From positions 1,550,001 through 1,614,000 of the forward strand of contig JAMWBK010000005.1 of the NCBI GenBank assembly GCA_029953675.1: a stretch of 64,000 nucleotides of DNA, written 5' to 3'. Both the position numbers and the translations under genes were made by a program. This document shows positions 12,381-23,688 of the stretch, one piece after another (the stretch's first letter is position 1; each line of letters begins with the position of its first letter). The notes beneath the pieces were generated by a model, which was not told the DNA's origin, made no database searches, and was given only the letters and a program-made list of their open reading frames with translations. This DNA is from Rhodosorus marinus (lineage: Eukaryota; Rhodophyta; Stylonematophyceae; Stylonematales; Stylonemataceae).

Positions 12381-13627
12381 ATGAACGCATTTGTGAATGT
12401 TGGCGCTGCGTCTTTCACGACGACGGGAAGGAATGTAGGGGGAAGGCAGCAGGATCTCTGCGCTGGAAGACCCGCGCGTGCGGCTCCGAGAGCTGCGCCC
12501 GTGATGATGGCCAATATGCAGGAAATCCGGAATCGGATCGAGTCTGTGAAGAACACTCAGAAAATCACTGAGGCGATGAAGCTCGTCGCAGCTGCCAAAG
12601 TACGACGTGCCCAGGACGCTGTGCTCCGATCCAGGCCTTTCTCGGAGTCTCTGCAGAAGGTCCTTGGAGGTCTCCTTAAGCGATTGAAGAAGGAGAAGAT
12701 CTATGATGTACCCCTTCTCCAAGAGAGAGAGGTGAAGAAGGTTTTGTTGTGCGTCATCACTGGAGACCGTGGGTTGTGCGGCTCTTACAACTCGTAAGTT
12801 ACTCTCTAAGGCCAGACGCAGTAGTTGATGTCGGATCGGGATGTCGCTCACGGTATCAACACCGCTCCTCAGGTACATGCTTAAGAAAACTGAGCAGCGA
12901 TGCGCTGAGCTCAAGGCCGAGGGTATTGACGTCTGCTTGTTCTGCATCGGAGGCAAGGGATACCAGTACTTCAAACGTCGAGATTATGAGATCATCAAGG
13001 ATATCAGATGCGGACAGGCGCCGACCAACGAGGTATGGAAGCAAAAAAGTACTTCTCATGGCTGAAGCAAGGGAACGGTGTTCATTATTTTCTTACATGA
13101 GCGCTCGCGGGTGGGAACATTTTTAGGACGCGATTTCGATTTCCGAGATTCTTCTCTCCTCGTACCTCTCTGGTGATGTTGACAGAGTGGAGTTGATGTA
13201 CACGAAGTTCGTTTCGCTTATCGCTTCTACACCGTCGGTTCGAACCATCGTGCCGTTGAGCCCGAGTGGTCTGGAGACCGAGGGCGACGAGATCTTCCAA
13301 TTGACTACCAAGGATGGCAAGTTTGTCGTCGAGAAGGAGACCGTTCCAGTTGCTAAGGCGGAAGAATTCCCCGCGGATATGATCTTTGAGCAGGACCCTG
13401 GACAGATCCTTAGCGCCCTTCTGCCTCTGTACCTTAATGGCCAGTTGCTCCGTACCCTGCAGGAATCGATTGCTTCCGAGCTTGCCTCCCGTATGAGTGC
13501 TATGTCCTCTGCTTCTGACAACGCCAAGGGCTTGAAGAAGGACCTCACTCTCGAGTATAACCGAGCTCGTCAGGCAGCGATTACGCAGGAACTTATGGAG
13601 ATCATCTCTGGAGCGTCTGCCTTGTAG
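12381..13627 (+). CDS. ATPC: ATP synthase F1 gamma subunit, plastid (nuclear-encoded)
   Basis: Three exons (12381..12793, 12873..13032, 13127..13627) give 357 residues. An Arg/Ala-rich presequence of about 42 residues precedes the mature start ([20 protein letters not shown]). Gamma is the central rotor stalk of CF1, turned by the proton-driven c-ring. Mature sequence such as [27 protein letters not shown] and the C-terminal [20 protein letters not shown] matches the cyanobacterial/plastid type. The insertion between the two Rossmann-like parts is present ([16 protein letters not shown]) but has none of the regulatory Cys pair found in green plants, as expected for red algae or glaucophytes. 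Phe at residue 4 and the lack of a signal peptide suggest direct import into a primary plastid. Confidence 0.93.
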
Positions 13628-13838
13628 ATGATTAGTAAGACATGTAGCTACTGCGGGAGGGGGAGAATACGGGGTTGAAGGTTTTGGAGAGCCACAGAGG
13701 CTGATTATGCAAACCACCGTTCAGACCCCTGCTCGACACCCCCGATCGGGGTGGTCCTGTAATCGCTAGGGGGGGAAGGCTTAACAAAACGAAATATTCT
13801 TTTTCTCAATTTGCGATGCTCTTCCCGCGCGTCAGTTG

Positions 13839-14308
13839 ATGAGTCGACTACAGATTACATCCACCTTTTTCCGCCCCGCACTTACGGAAAGAATTCTAGG
13901 GGTAAGTGCGCGAATAGGAAGTGCATTCAAGCCCTACCAGCGACCAAGCAAGGTAGTTCAGAATGAAAATATTACAGGACCCAGTCAATCCAGAGAAACG
14001 TGCGTTTCTTCTAGCACGAGCGCGTCGTCCAGAGGAGAGGACTCCTGTCGTAGATATGCCTTTTGAGTATTCGGACTTGTCCCCGTATCAAAACTTTTTT
14101 TTGCTCAGAACCAGAGAACTAGCAGCGGGTGAGACCTTCTCTCTGCCTGTTTTTGTTCTTATTCCGTAACCCAGAGTACCTTGCCCTCCTTGGCCGGCAT
14201 CATCGAAAGGAAACAGCTGGTCAGCTGCGGTCCCTGACGATGGAAAAGGCTTCGACTTCAACGGTTTGGGATAATCCGTCTCCCCATTGCTCAGCTCCGG
14301 ACGATTGA
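13839..14308 (+). CDS. Tentative small three-exon gene, unknown product
   Basis: I do not recognise this one. Three pieces (13839..13901, 13978..14128, 14175..14308) join in phase across GT-AG introns of 76 and 46 nt, with good donors GTAAGT and GTGAGA, and give about 115 residues. The N-terminus MSRLQITSTFFRPALTERIL looks like a short mitochondrial or plastid presequence. The middle is charged (VNPEKRAFLLARARRPEERT) and then aromatic. A competing 148-codon frame on the other strand (14088-14534) overlaps it. Support is only splice phase and composition. Confidence 0.35.
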
Positions 14309-14848
14309 GGTGCCTATTCTTCCGTGGAAGAATCAGTGAACTACGTTGGATGATCATGAAGTGGAGCACTTCAAGTAGACTATCAATGCGCAACGAAGCA
14401 ATGCAAGTCTCGGAGCTCACGAAGCATTCCTCATCTGCCCTGTGTCCAGTTAGGTCCATCTTATTCAGACTGAAGATCGCTGTGTTCGCCCAGGTTCCGG
14501 CTAAGAACCCAAAGCGCCAGCTGAACGATGACACGCACCAGCAAAAACGGTTGCGAGTGCAGCTGCATACAAGCGTAGACGCACTAGGGCTGACGAGAGG
14601 CTTTGGCAGCCCTTGAAAGCCTATAGCTTTTGAGCAAAAAAGTTCAGCTGTCTAGTGCAACGACCCGGCTCATTGGCTTCAGCTGTAGAGCTTGAACATC
14701 CTCACTGCACCCGTAGCTACTTCTATTCAAGTCAGGCGACAGATGCAATGGAAGCGCTCTATAGATATAAATGGATCTTATTATATATATTATGAAACAA
14801 CTCTAGATGAGAAAAGTTCCTTGGAAAAGCATAGTGTGCGGTTGCAGT

Positions 14849-15584
14849 TCAGGTTGTATAGTAGTGGATTCTGGTGGCAATTGCTGACCGGCAGCATGGG
14901 CATTTGTCAGTTGCTGCATTCTGTGATATTTGATAGTCACAGCTGCTGCAGACGATTCGGTGACCGCATCCATAAGCAACAGACCTCGGATTGTCCATGC
15001 AGACTATGCACGATTCAACATATTCCAGGTGGTTCACTCTCGCCTGTATCGTATTCAGTCTATCTCGGAGTTTTCGGTTCTCATGCTGGAGCCAGGCACA
15101 GGTCAGGGATGCTGCGACATAAACGGGGTTCGACGTCTGCAGGACTACCCCCTCGCGAACCGACGAATTTCCTGCGCAGGTGAAACAGATAGAGGTCAGA
15201 AAAGACCGTCTCGTACGGAATTCGTCGAAATAATTCATGCACTCTCTTACCCACGCCGTTCAGAAGGCTAGACGTGCCTACAGTCTCAAGCCTTGAAATG
15301 CGTTTCAGCCTCAGCTTCTCGAAACCTTCCCAACCGCCCAATCTCCCGAACGCCAACCGAACCAGCTCCCTCAACCTGTTTCTCCCGCTCTCCAAGTTCC
15401 ATTCCCTCCAGTACCGCTGAAAACGAAGCCTTTCCAGAGACGTAACAACCCCAGCCCTCGACGAGACACCCCGACTAACACCACTTCCTCCAGCCCCAGC
15501 CACCCCCCTATAAACCCTCGCAAACCTCGACAAATCACGCAGCTTGGCCGCAAGCCCAACCAGCCGACCAAGTCGTGACACCAT
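14849..15584 (-). CDS. C-terminal RING (C3HC4) protein, probable E3 ubiquitin ligase
   Basis: Two exons (15584..15251 and 15171..14849) separated by a 79-nt intron give 218 residues. The N-terminal half is Arg/Leu/Gly-rich with no known domain. A short helical segment (LQHENRKLRDRLNTIQARV) precedes a complete RING finger: CIVC (Cys166, Cys169), CGH (Cys180, His182), CSSC (Cys186, Cys189) and CPCC (Cys202, Cys205). RING proteins recruit E2 enzymes. The finger resembles the C-terminal RING of RGLG/copine-type ligases (compare AYGCGHRIVCSSC), but no copine domain is present, so the subfamily is open. The segment between 15181 and 15250 also reads open in another frame and is treated as intron. 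Confidence 0.7.
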
Positions 15585-17157
15585 GACGGGTTTCTATGAA
15601 AAAAAATCCACACAATCTAGGATACTAAAACCTGAAATGTTCGGACCCGCCCACCATCTCCACACCCCAACCACCTCCCCCCTCATCTCCTCCAGCTCCA
15701 ACAGTCCATCTCATCCTGACCCTGAACTATCAGGCAACACATTCCACCACAGGCCCCCTCCCCCCCCCCCTTGTCTTCAATATCCAAAATATCTTGTATA
15801 TAAAATATTACAGTACAATATTGTATAATTAATACGATTTTGTGTGTGAATAAAAAAAGGGGGTTTGTTAAAGGAAAGCACGGAGATCGTTACTGATAAA
15901 TACGGTTACGAATGATTTTTGGGGCAGATTGGAGGGGGAGGTTTTAGTTGTGGAGAGGATGGATGTTGAAGTGGATGGCTCTGGCGGTTGGGCTGGGTGT
16001 GACTCGATGGATCCTAAGACTGCCCCTGTCCAAAAAATCAGAGCCTTAGGGAGGGCGTTTTCGGCAAAGCTTCCCTGACCCCATCCCCTCCCCCCCCAGC
16101 ACAAAAGGTTCGAGCTTAGACTTTCGCTCTGATGTGGAGAAGATAGAATTGAGCAGGATGCGGGAGGATCTGCATGGCTGGGTTGTGGATGGATACTAGG
16201 ACTGTTTTGAGACCAGATGCTCACGCAGTCCTGGTCTGTATGTCTGGCTCTTTAGCTGTATTCTGATCCGGATTCCGTCCTGAGGTCGAGGTCTGGACAG
16301 CCTTGGTCGCGTGATCCGGTGAGAGAACAACAACCAGCTAGTGTAGCCCAAAACGGGTCTACTGCAAGATCCTAAATGTACAAAAACTAAAAATAATTGC
16401 TTTAATTTAGATTTTAGGGAGGCATAATGTAAGCAAATATCGTTGTCATAGTATTCATTGTACTTTTTTCTCCTCATTGGAATCAGAACTTTTCTAAATA
16501 TAGAACTAGTTTTAGGTGGACTCAACAATTTTATTTATAAAATCAAAATTTGACCCATCAGGTTGCTATAAGCAACTAAAAAGCTCAAATTTTAGCCCCC
16601 GAGCTTATTCTAGACTTTTGTTTTCCTTTGTTTGGAGGATATTAGTCATAATACGTGGTTGGTACGTCTTGATGATTGTCCCAGTTGCTGGGACAGTGGA
16701 GGTCCGCTGTACAGAGCCGATGTGGTTACCAGAACGTTCGTGCAGCGCTCTGGTTGCAACATCGTTGTCGAGGACTGCCTGTCATATCCTCCTCTCTGCA
16801 GTGCTGCAGTGGAGAATTTGAAGGATGTGTATCCGCCTCCGAGCCTGGAAGGCGCAGGGAAATGTTGTGCACAACCAGAAGCGACATTCAAGGTGGTCTT
16901 CACGTTACGCGATTGTCTGTTCGCCCTGGCAACCCTCAAAATAATACGCTCGCCAACGTGCATGACGAGATCTTCTCGAGGTTGGACTGCGAGGGGCAGG
17001 TAGTATGGTTGGGCTCCGCAATGGTCCTTCGCGGACTCTCCCGCTTAGGTGTGAGGAGTTCAGTGAGTGGAGTTCATAAGAAATCTTTCTGATCTTCTCT
17101 ATTGTTACACGTTAGGAATCAATGTTAGGTATCTGAGGTGAGTACCTCTGGCTTTCT
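15585..17157. other. Gap between the RING gene and the kinase locus
   Basis: About 1.6 kb. A pyrimidine tract lies near 15755-15772. The part 16380-16560 is A/T-rich. A Cys-containing plus-strand frame at 16632-17003 and a minus-strand frame at 16646-16963 overlap each other, and neither is recognisable. A perfect 8-bp inverted repeat with a 3-nt loop lies at 16677-16695 (TGTCCCAG/CTGGGACA). Confidence 0.45.
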
Positions 17158-18880
17158 TCAAAAGTCCAAGGTCAAGAGGAACTCTCGGCATTGAGCGAAG
17201 CTCGGTCGTTGCCTCGGTTCTGTATGCCAACACCTTTGCATTAGCAGCTTGATCGCATGCGGCCATTCGGGCTGCAGCTGAGGTCTGAGTCCGCGGCTAG
17301 AAACAGCTATTCCAACCTTAAAAACAAAAAAAAAAGGCGACCAGAACCCACATTTAGACCCTAACAGCATACTCTTTCTAATCCGTCAAAGAGCTCATCC
17401 AACCCTGTTCATGAGACCATACCTGCATAGGTTGCATGCCGAAATAAGGGAGCTGCTTCGCTGCCATTTCCCAGAGAATAATACCGAAGGAGAACACGTC
17501 TGCCTTCTCCGAATATGGACGACTGCCCAGCACCTCTGGGGCCATATACTGGAAAGTGCCACATTGCCCGGTCATCGGACCAAAAGACTGCTGCACGCGC
17601 GTGAGACCGAAATCTCCCACCTGTACACACACACAACCATCATTTGCATCTGTGAGCTTTTCTCTCGCTTCCTAGCTCCTGGACGATAGCACCACTCACC
17701 TTAATGTCAAAGTTGTTGCTCAACATGAGGTTCGAGCTTTTCAGATCCCTGTGCAGAAGGTTAGATGAATGAAGGTACATCATCCCCTGGCACAAATCAA
17801 GTGCCATCTTCTTATATAGTGCCCACGGTGGTTTCTGATTTTCCTTGTGCAGGTAATCAAAAAGAGTTCCCCGGGCGCAGAACTCGGTGACAATGATCAG
17901 GTTGGGTGGTTGAGTACACGCGCCCATGAATCGAAGAATATTAGGATGATTAAGCGCGCAGAGGACTGCAACTTCCCGTTGAAATTCTTCGATCGCTTTT
18001 CTACTCTTCAAGGTGTTTGCATGCGCCTTTTTTATGGCTACTATCTCGCCTCGGAAAAGACCTGGAAGCAAGCACAGGAGAGTAGCGAATGTAATCAGAC
18101 ATAATGAGAAACGGCACTCTGCGTTGTCTGGGCTTCATACCTTTGTAAACGGCGCCAAATCCGCCTTGGCCTATGAGCTTCCCGTATTGTATTTCCATTG
18201 GATTGACGATATGCTTCGGTGTCAGTCTTAGCTGACCTAGGTCTTGAATGGGCTGATCCGCCACGTGGCTAATTTCCGACTCTGAGTGAACCTCTCTCTT
18301 TGACTTTCTCTTGGCTTTTTTGCTCTTCTTAGTTTTGGAAGTTTTCGACTTTCTCCGAGTCCGTTCTACAGAACTCGAACCGTCCGAACTCGGACTCGCA
18401 CTGTCTCGGCGCCTACTAAGCATACGTGGCTGTAACTCAGTATGGAAAATTGATGCAACAGGCAGTGACAAAACCATTCTATTAGTCTCCGCACCTTGAG
18501 CTCTCCTTCTTTTTAGACTTTTCCTTCTTTTTCCGACGATCATCGGAAGTTCTTCTGTTCTTCGTAGCACTCCCTCTGGAATCATTTGAATGACGGTCAG
18601 GACCCCCCGAGCTGTAGTCTGCGGAATCAGATCCAGAATAATCTCTTCGCCGCTCCTCCTGAAGCGAATACTGAGATTAAAAAATCCAAAAGGTTCGAGA
18701 AATTGCTTAGCTGAGAGCCCAACCGAAGTCACTGCTGTCGAACAACTTTTCACGGCATCTCACCCGCGGAGCTCTTCCTCTAGCAGGAGGCTGGTCGTCG
18801 TAATGTCGCGAAAGTGGGACACGTTCCCGTCGATAGTAATCGTCGTCATGATGGTCCCTACGGTAGTTGCGGGGTCGTTC
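17158..18880 (-). CDS. Raf-like (TKL) protein kinase with RS-rich N-terminal linker
   Basis: Six exons, 18880..18764, 18658..18495, 18415..18141, 18061..17700, 17620..17423 and 17316..17158. The first two code an Arg/Asp/Tyr then Ser/Lys/Arg-rich disordered linker. The rest is a full kinase: Gly loop GQGGFGAVYKG, VAIKK (catalytic Lys), HRDLKSSN, GDFG and CGTFQYMAPEVLGSRPYSEK, ending in RCWHTEPRQRPSF. The WHTEPRQRPSF ending and HRDLKSSNLML are typical of plant Raf-like MAPKKK/TKL kinases. All catalytic residues are present, so it should be active. No in-frame ATG exists upstream in the first exon, and its phase continues from the exon ending at 18958 in the pseudokinase-ANTH gene. It is therefore probably the 3' half of one gene of 1,276 residues. 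The alternative is a separate gene starting near ATG 18422 in another frame. Confidence 0.82.
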
Positions 18881-18888
18881 CTGTGAAT

Positions 18889-21800
18889 TTAGGAAAACCT
18901 CTCTGTGTTAGAAGATTGTCCGTACACTATGTGAGATAGTTTTGCAGGTTTGAGTACAGCAAATCGCTCAGGTGGGTAAGGCGGCGGCTCGCGGTATGCA
19001 TTCCGAGGAGACCTATCCAGCTCGGGCCGATAGGATGCTTCCCTATATGCTTGTCTAGGAGGTGCAACCTCGACAGGGTTCGCAGGCGAATCTAGTGGGG
19101 TACTAGCCAGCATCTCTGCCACTTTTGGGGGCTGCGGTGTTGAAGTACTCGCCCTCCTACTCGGCAGATGGCGTACGTTCACCTTAACACCAGCTTCAAA
19201 TCCGGAGGAGACCCGCCTAGTCTCATCATTCTCGGAGCGCTTCGGCTGCTGTTTTCGCAAGCGGTGAAATAGTTTAGCATATCCAATCTGTAGCTAATGC
19301 CATGGAGAACGGGAACACTTACGGGTGCTGAGGGAATATCTCTGTCCTTCTGTTGTACCTCCCGCCGGGACTCAACTTCGTTGTCAACGGGCAGCTTTGC
19401 CATCATTGACTTTGATCTCCTGACGCGTTGGAGGTCGTTCGATGTAGCGTTAACGAGTCCGGAGCTTCCCAGGCCGTGAGCTCCATTGACGGCAAGTGCA
19501 GGTTCATCTGAAAGTTTCAGGAGTATCTAAAGGCAGGACGACAAAGCTGATTGCCATGAGACGGACGGAAACCGTGTTTCCCGCCTGCACCAGTTGCTAA
19601 GAAGGAACTACCTCGCCCCTGCACAGTTTGGCAGCATCGGGATTAGACAAAACTCCTTCCATAGTTTCTCTAGTGGCCTCATGGCACGCTCGGAAAACAT
19701 CAGACAGCTCAACCTGCTCTTGTTGCTGCGCCGTTTCAACAAGAAGGCACGTGCACGTGTAGGCGGCAGTAACTTCAAGAACGAGTCCCGGAACAGCTGA
19801 ATAGCTCAGGTCCTTGCAATTGTCAGAAAGGAGAAGTGCTTGAACCAGGGAGTTGGCTTTGTCGAGGATCTCTACGCTCATGGCCCAAAGCCGTCGAGCG
19901 AGCAAACTCCCATGATTAGCTTTCGAACTGGTTATAAGTAGATGGCATATTTTCTTGACTAACCGTGAATGCGCATGATTGCCGGCATCCTTCGACCGGC
20001 GATAGGATCGCTTCCGGCATCAAATAGAGTCCTCGACCAGTTTGGGAGGAAGGCGTCACTGTAGTCAGTATAAAACTTAGCCTTCAGGGAAACCAGCTGC
20101 GCGAAAGCGGTAATTTCGCCGTTGAAAAACGCGAGGGTTTTATCCTCCTAAGGAATTTTCGGACAAAGGCCAACGTCGGAAAACAAAATTTCATCAGTAT
20201 GTAGCGTAACTCTCCCTTGACGCGTCTCCTATCAGGAGCAGGGTCGTACCTGCTCTGAAGCTGCGTACTCCTCGATCCAAAGAAGAAACTGCTCCTGTTT
20301 CAGACTTTGTTCCAAGAATTCCACAGGTCCTTCGAGGCTTAGTCTGTGCAACAGCGCGACAGTTTTGAATCCAATAAAGCTCGACTTCTGAACAGGTTTC
20401 TTTCGAAGGCTCTTGTAGAGCTCCTCCGAGTAGTCCTTTCGGAGCTGGGCCTCTACTATATGGTAGCGCACATACTTGTCGTTGATAGGAAGGGCACTGT
20501 TGTCTACTACCTTGTTTACCAGAAAATCCACGGACGCCTGTGATAAAAGTAAAAGCAGTATCGAATTAAGAATACCGAGAGTTGTTCCCAATTCGACCAC
20601 GTAGTCGAATATCAGCGTCAATTCCTCACCTCTTTTCTCTTGGTCATCAGCTTTTCTGATAGGCTCCGCAGCACAGTTATCCCGTTAGACGGAGCCAGCG
20701 TGCTCTTCATTTCATGGCTAGCAACAGGAGTTTTCTTCCTCGCGGGTTTCAATGTGGAACCAGATTCTGAGGAGTCCAAAGCAGTATAAAGTCAGATTAG
20801 GAGACAAGCATGAAAAAAGAAGAGCGCCCAACTCGCAAACGGGCCAGGAAGGCTTGCCTATCTCTCCCTCATTGCGCGGGGTCCAGTCGAACTTGCATGG
20901 CACAAGTTGTCCTATGGGATAGCCTGTCAAAGAAATCGCTCTTACCTGGCGCTGCTCCTGGTGCTAGTTCTGAAACTCCAGGCTCGGCGATGGTTTGAAC
21001 TGTTGATCTTCCTCGGCTTGGAGCCATACTAGCACTTCTCACCGGTCGAGAGCTATTATCAGCCGGAATAGCGACAGCCTCAGAACGGGTTACCCTAGCT
21101 AGCTTTCCTGTAGAGGGATCATCTGCTTCCGAAGTATTCACTGAATCTTCGTGTGTTAGCCACACGATATGAAGGGTCAGACGGCGTATGCGAAACATAC
21201 CTTGAGAATTTCTCCTAACGGGACTGTCCGACGTGAGCTCTTTGGTCAGTCGCTTCTCACGCTTCTCCGGTTTTCTTTGCCTCGATGGGCGAACGGGGGT
21301 AGTTTCAGGCACTAAACCCTGTCCAACCGCGACTTCGAATCGAACCGCATCCATCGTAAGGGACTGCTTCCGGTGTTCATGAAGAAGTAGCTTAAGCAAA
21401 GACAGAACCTTCGGCGAGCATGACTTGGACTCCGGCGGAATACTATTTGCAAAATCGGACGATTTCTTCGTCTTTAGGCCGGCCGGTGGCTTCCGTGAGA
21501 ACTGGAGCTCGTACACGAGAAGCCCCAGCGAATAAATATCGTCTTTCGGGGAGTTATCTACAGTAAAAATCCGTTAGTCACAACGATGCTCAAAACTCAA
21601 GCCATAGCTTCGACTTGAACTACGTCAGGTTGTCCTACCATTGGCACGGGACCGACTATCTCCAAATCCACCAATTTTCGCTCGTAAATCGGTGCCAAAT
21701 TGAATGTGATCCATCACCAGGTCCCCATGTGCCTTTACGCCGGCATCGCACAATAACAAAAGTCCTGGAATTCAAAACCACGACGAACTATCAGTGAGCG

Positions 21801-22326
21801 AGAGCAAGATCGCGCACAAAATTGGAAACCCTTCTCGAAGGATGAATATGCCCCTCAAGTACGAACCGTTGCACACATCCCGGACGATGGAAAATATCTG
21901 GGCCTCGGAGATGCTCTTCGGGAACTCTGGTTCCGGGAGGTACTCCATCAGATAGACTACTGATTGCGGCTCTGAGTTGAAGACGATACAATCATGGAGC
22001 CGAACAATCGTTGCCGGCCATTTCTCATCCTGTTCACTTCTAATAATCTCAACGCAGCCTGGCATGCTATCGTTCGCTGCCACTGCGTTCACACCCACAT
22101 GCTTCCACAGAGCAGCCTCCTTGACCAATTTCCTGATCCTTTCCTCCGATTCTCCAAACTGCCTCTTCGCACACAATTTCAAACCAGTATTCGTATCCTC
22201 CACAACAGCCACCGTCGACACAGAGCCGCCCTTCTTTGCAGGAGTCAACGTCTTCACCATCCGAAGACTCCATTCTCTTCCACTTATCCCTTTAGCTTTC
22301 AGCAAACCCCCAGATTGGTCACCCAT
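18889..22326 (-). CDS. NAK-like pseudokinase with ANTH-like domain
   Basis: Ten exons (22326..21867, 21764..21639, 21557..21201, 21146..20946, 20766..20630, 20537..20250, 20147..19964, 19919..19612, 19526..19323, then from 19248) join in phase. Residues 20-300 look like an AAK1/GAK (NAK) kinase: Lys54 of strand beta-3 is kept (LCAKR), but the catalytic loop reads AHGDLVMDHI and DFG has become GFG (186-188). Catalysis is therefore unlikely. Residues about 428-690 resemble an ANTH domain (KYVRYHIVEAQLRKDY, GFKTVALLHRLSLEG, AKFYTDYSDAFLPNW), which binds PI(4,5)P2 and clathrin. This points to an endocytic adaptor role. The last exon can end at a stop at 18889 (874 residues) or splice at 18958 into the Raf-like kinase exons. 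The in-phase continuation and matching Arg/Tyr/Pro composition favour one fused protein. Confidence 0.72.
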
Positions 22327-23688
22327 ATCTTCAAAACTATCTCTTCCCCGGCCCTCGAACCCCCCTTTTTCAATACCTAAACCGTAAGACAGTCATCATA
22401 TCCATCTTATTGAATCTCTTCTCTCATTTCATCATCTCACACCGCTTCCCAATCCTATTCTCCTCCCCAAATGCACCTCAACCGGAAACACCTCCCTCAA
22501 CCCCCAAACCCCCCCCCCCTTTTACCACTGCCCGAAAGAAAAGACTACCAAATTCCCACACCGAAGAAACAATAGTTTACTCAATAATATTCATTGGACA
22601 ATGCACACATTTGGCCATTGTTACTAAACCGTTCGCATGCCTTCCCCAGCCCCTCAACTCTGTCCACACACCTCTCCATGTTCGGAGGCACTAAGGGGAA
22701 AGGCTTACTTTTTTAGAGGTAGGACCATCTAAATCACGTTGTGCTTCTATTTAAGAATCCTTGATTTTCATAAACAAGAAGGACCTTGGAGCAAGTAATG
22801 TTTAGAATAAAAATAATCAGATCAGTTTAGAATATGTTCCTTTATTTTAGAATACATTGGCTTAGAGCGTCGGGTAAACGGGGAGGGTTTTAGTGCCGGA
22901 GTACCTTCTATGGGATGGGGAACGGAACGAATCTTCCGGGCGTTAGCGACTGCTGTTTCTGATGGATGTGGAATTCTCTGTATGCTGTAGATTTACGGGC
23001 CCCTTACTGAGCTGTAGAGCCGTGGTAGTGCTTCCACAAACAGGAGAATCGACATGAGAGCACTACAAACAAATGGTCTGTAGTTTCAGCCAATCAGCAC
23101 TACGTTGAGGCTTTCCCTTCTTCAGCCTCTATGTTTTCCGAGCGTCATGGCGAGTTTGGTTTGGTCTGCTGGGGTGAAGACTTTTAGGGGCAAGTCGCTG
23201 ACCAGAGACTCATCAGGTTTGGTTTGGTCTGCTGGGGTGGAGACTTTTGGGGGTAAGTCGCTGATCAGAGACTCATCAGTAGCTTCTGTGTATGACGTAT
23301 GCTCAGCTAGCATCGAAGGCAGAGCGCACTGTGTATGGGGCCTGAAGTCCTGTCCTGGTTGCTGGGTATCGCGACCAACTCACTACGAACGCAACCTGTG
23401 AACTACCGCGGGAGGTCGTGCTCTTTAATATTCTCTCTTGTACATTGTTGTCCTATTTTAACTATTTTGCGAGAACTAACATTTGTTGGAAAGGACTAAG
23501 GTCCTACTTGCACTGTAAACATCTCTCCCACCAAGCAGATGGGCCTTCATAGTCGTGATAGACAACACTTGCTACAAACGTAGATCGTGCGCATTCGTTT
23601 TCAGACTTGTACAGTCTGCAGTTGGTCCGTCGCTTGCTGTCATCTTGTCGTTCCCGGTGACTAAACTATTTCAAAGATATGACAGAGA
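22327..23688. other. Gap upstream of the pseudokinase gene
   Basis: About 1.4 kb. It starts with C-rich, T-rich sequence (22440-22520) that probably includes the promoter and leader of the minus-strand gene. It contains the 63-bp tandem repeat at 23154-23279. I see no gene with family support. Confidence 0.5.
23154..23279. repeat. 63-bp tandem duplication
   Basis: Two head-to-tail copies, 23154-23216 and 23217-23279, differ at 4 of 63 positions, all transitions. The period is exactly 21 codons, and both strands stay open through it (plus strand: VWSAGVKTFRGKSL then VWSAGVETFGGKSL), so it could be a coding repeat or a recent slip duplication. Confidence 0.85.

Noticed and set aside
12309-12974. 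Minus-strand open frame of 221 codons.
   Set aside because: It is antisense to the first exon and intron of ATPC, whose reading is certain from family identity. The translation has no recognisable feature.
13085-13717. Minus-strand open frame of 210 codons.
   Set aside because: Antisense shadow of the last ATPC exon.
16677-16695. 8-bp inverted repeat as a terminator hairpin.
   Set aside because: No T-run follows, and it is not at a gene end. Likely chance.
18001-18753. Continuous 250-codon frame through the kinase linker and N-lobe.
   Set aside because: It reads through two introns. Splicing gives the RS-rich linker and restores the kinase frame, and the read-through peptide looks random upstream of 18415.
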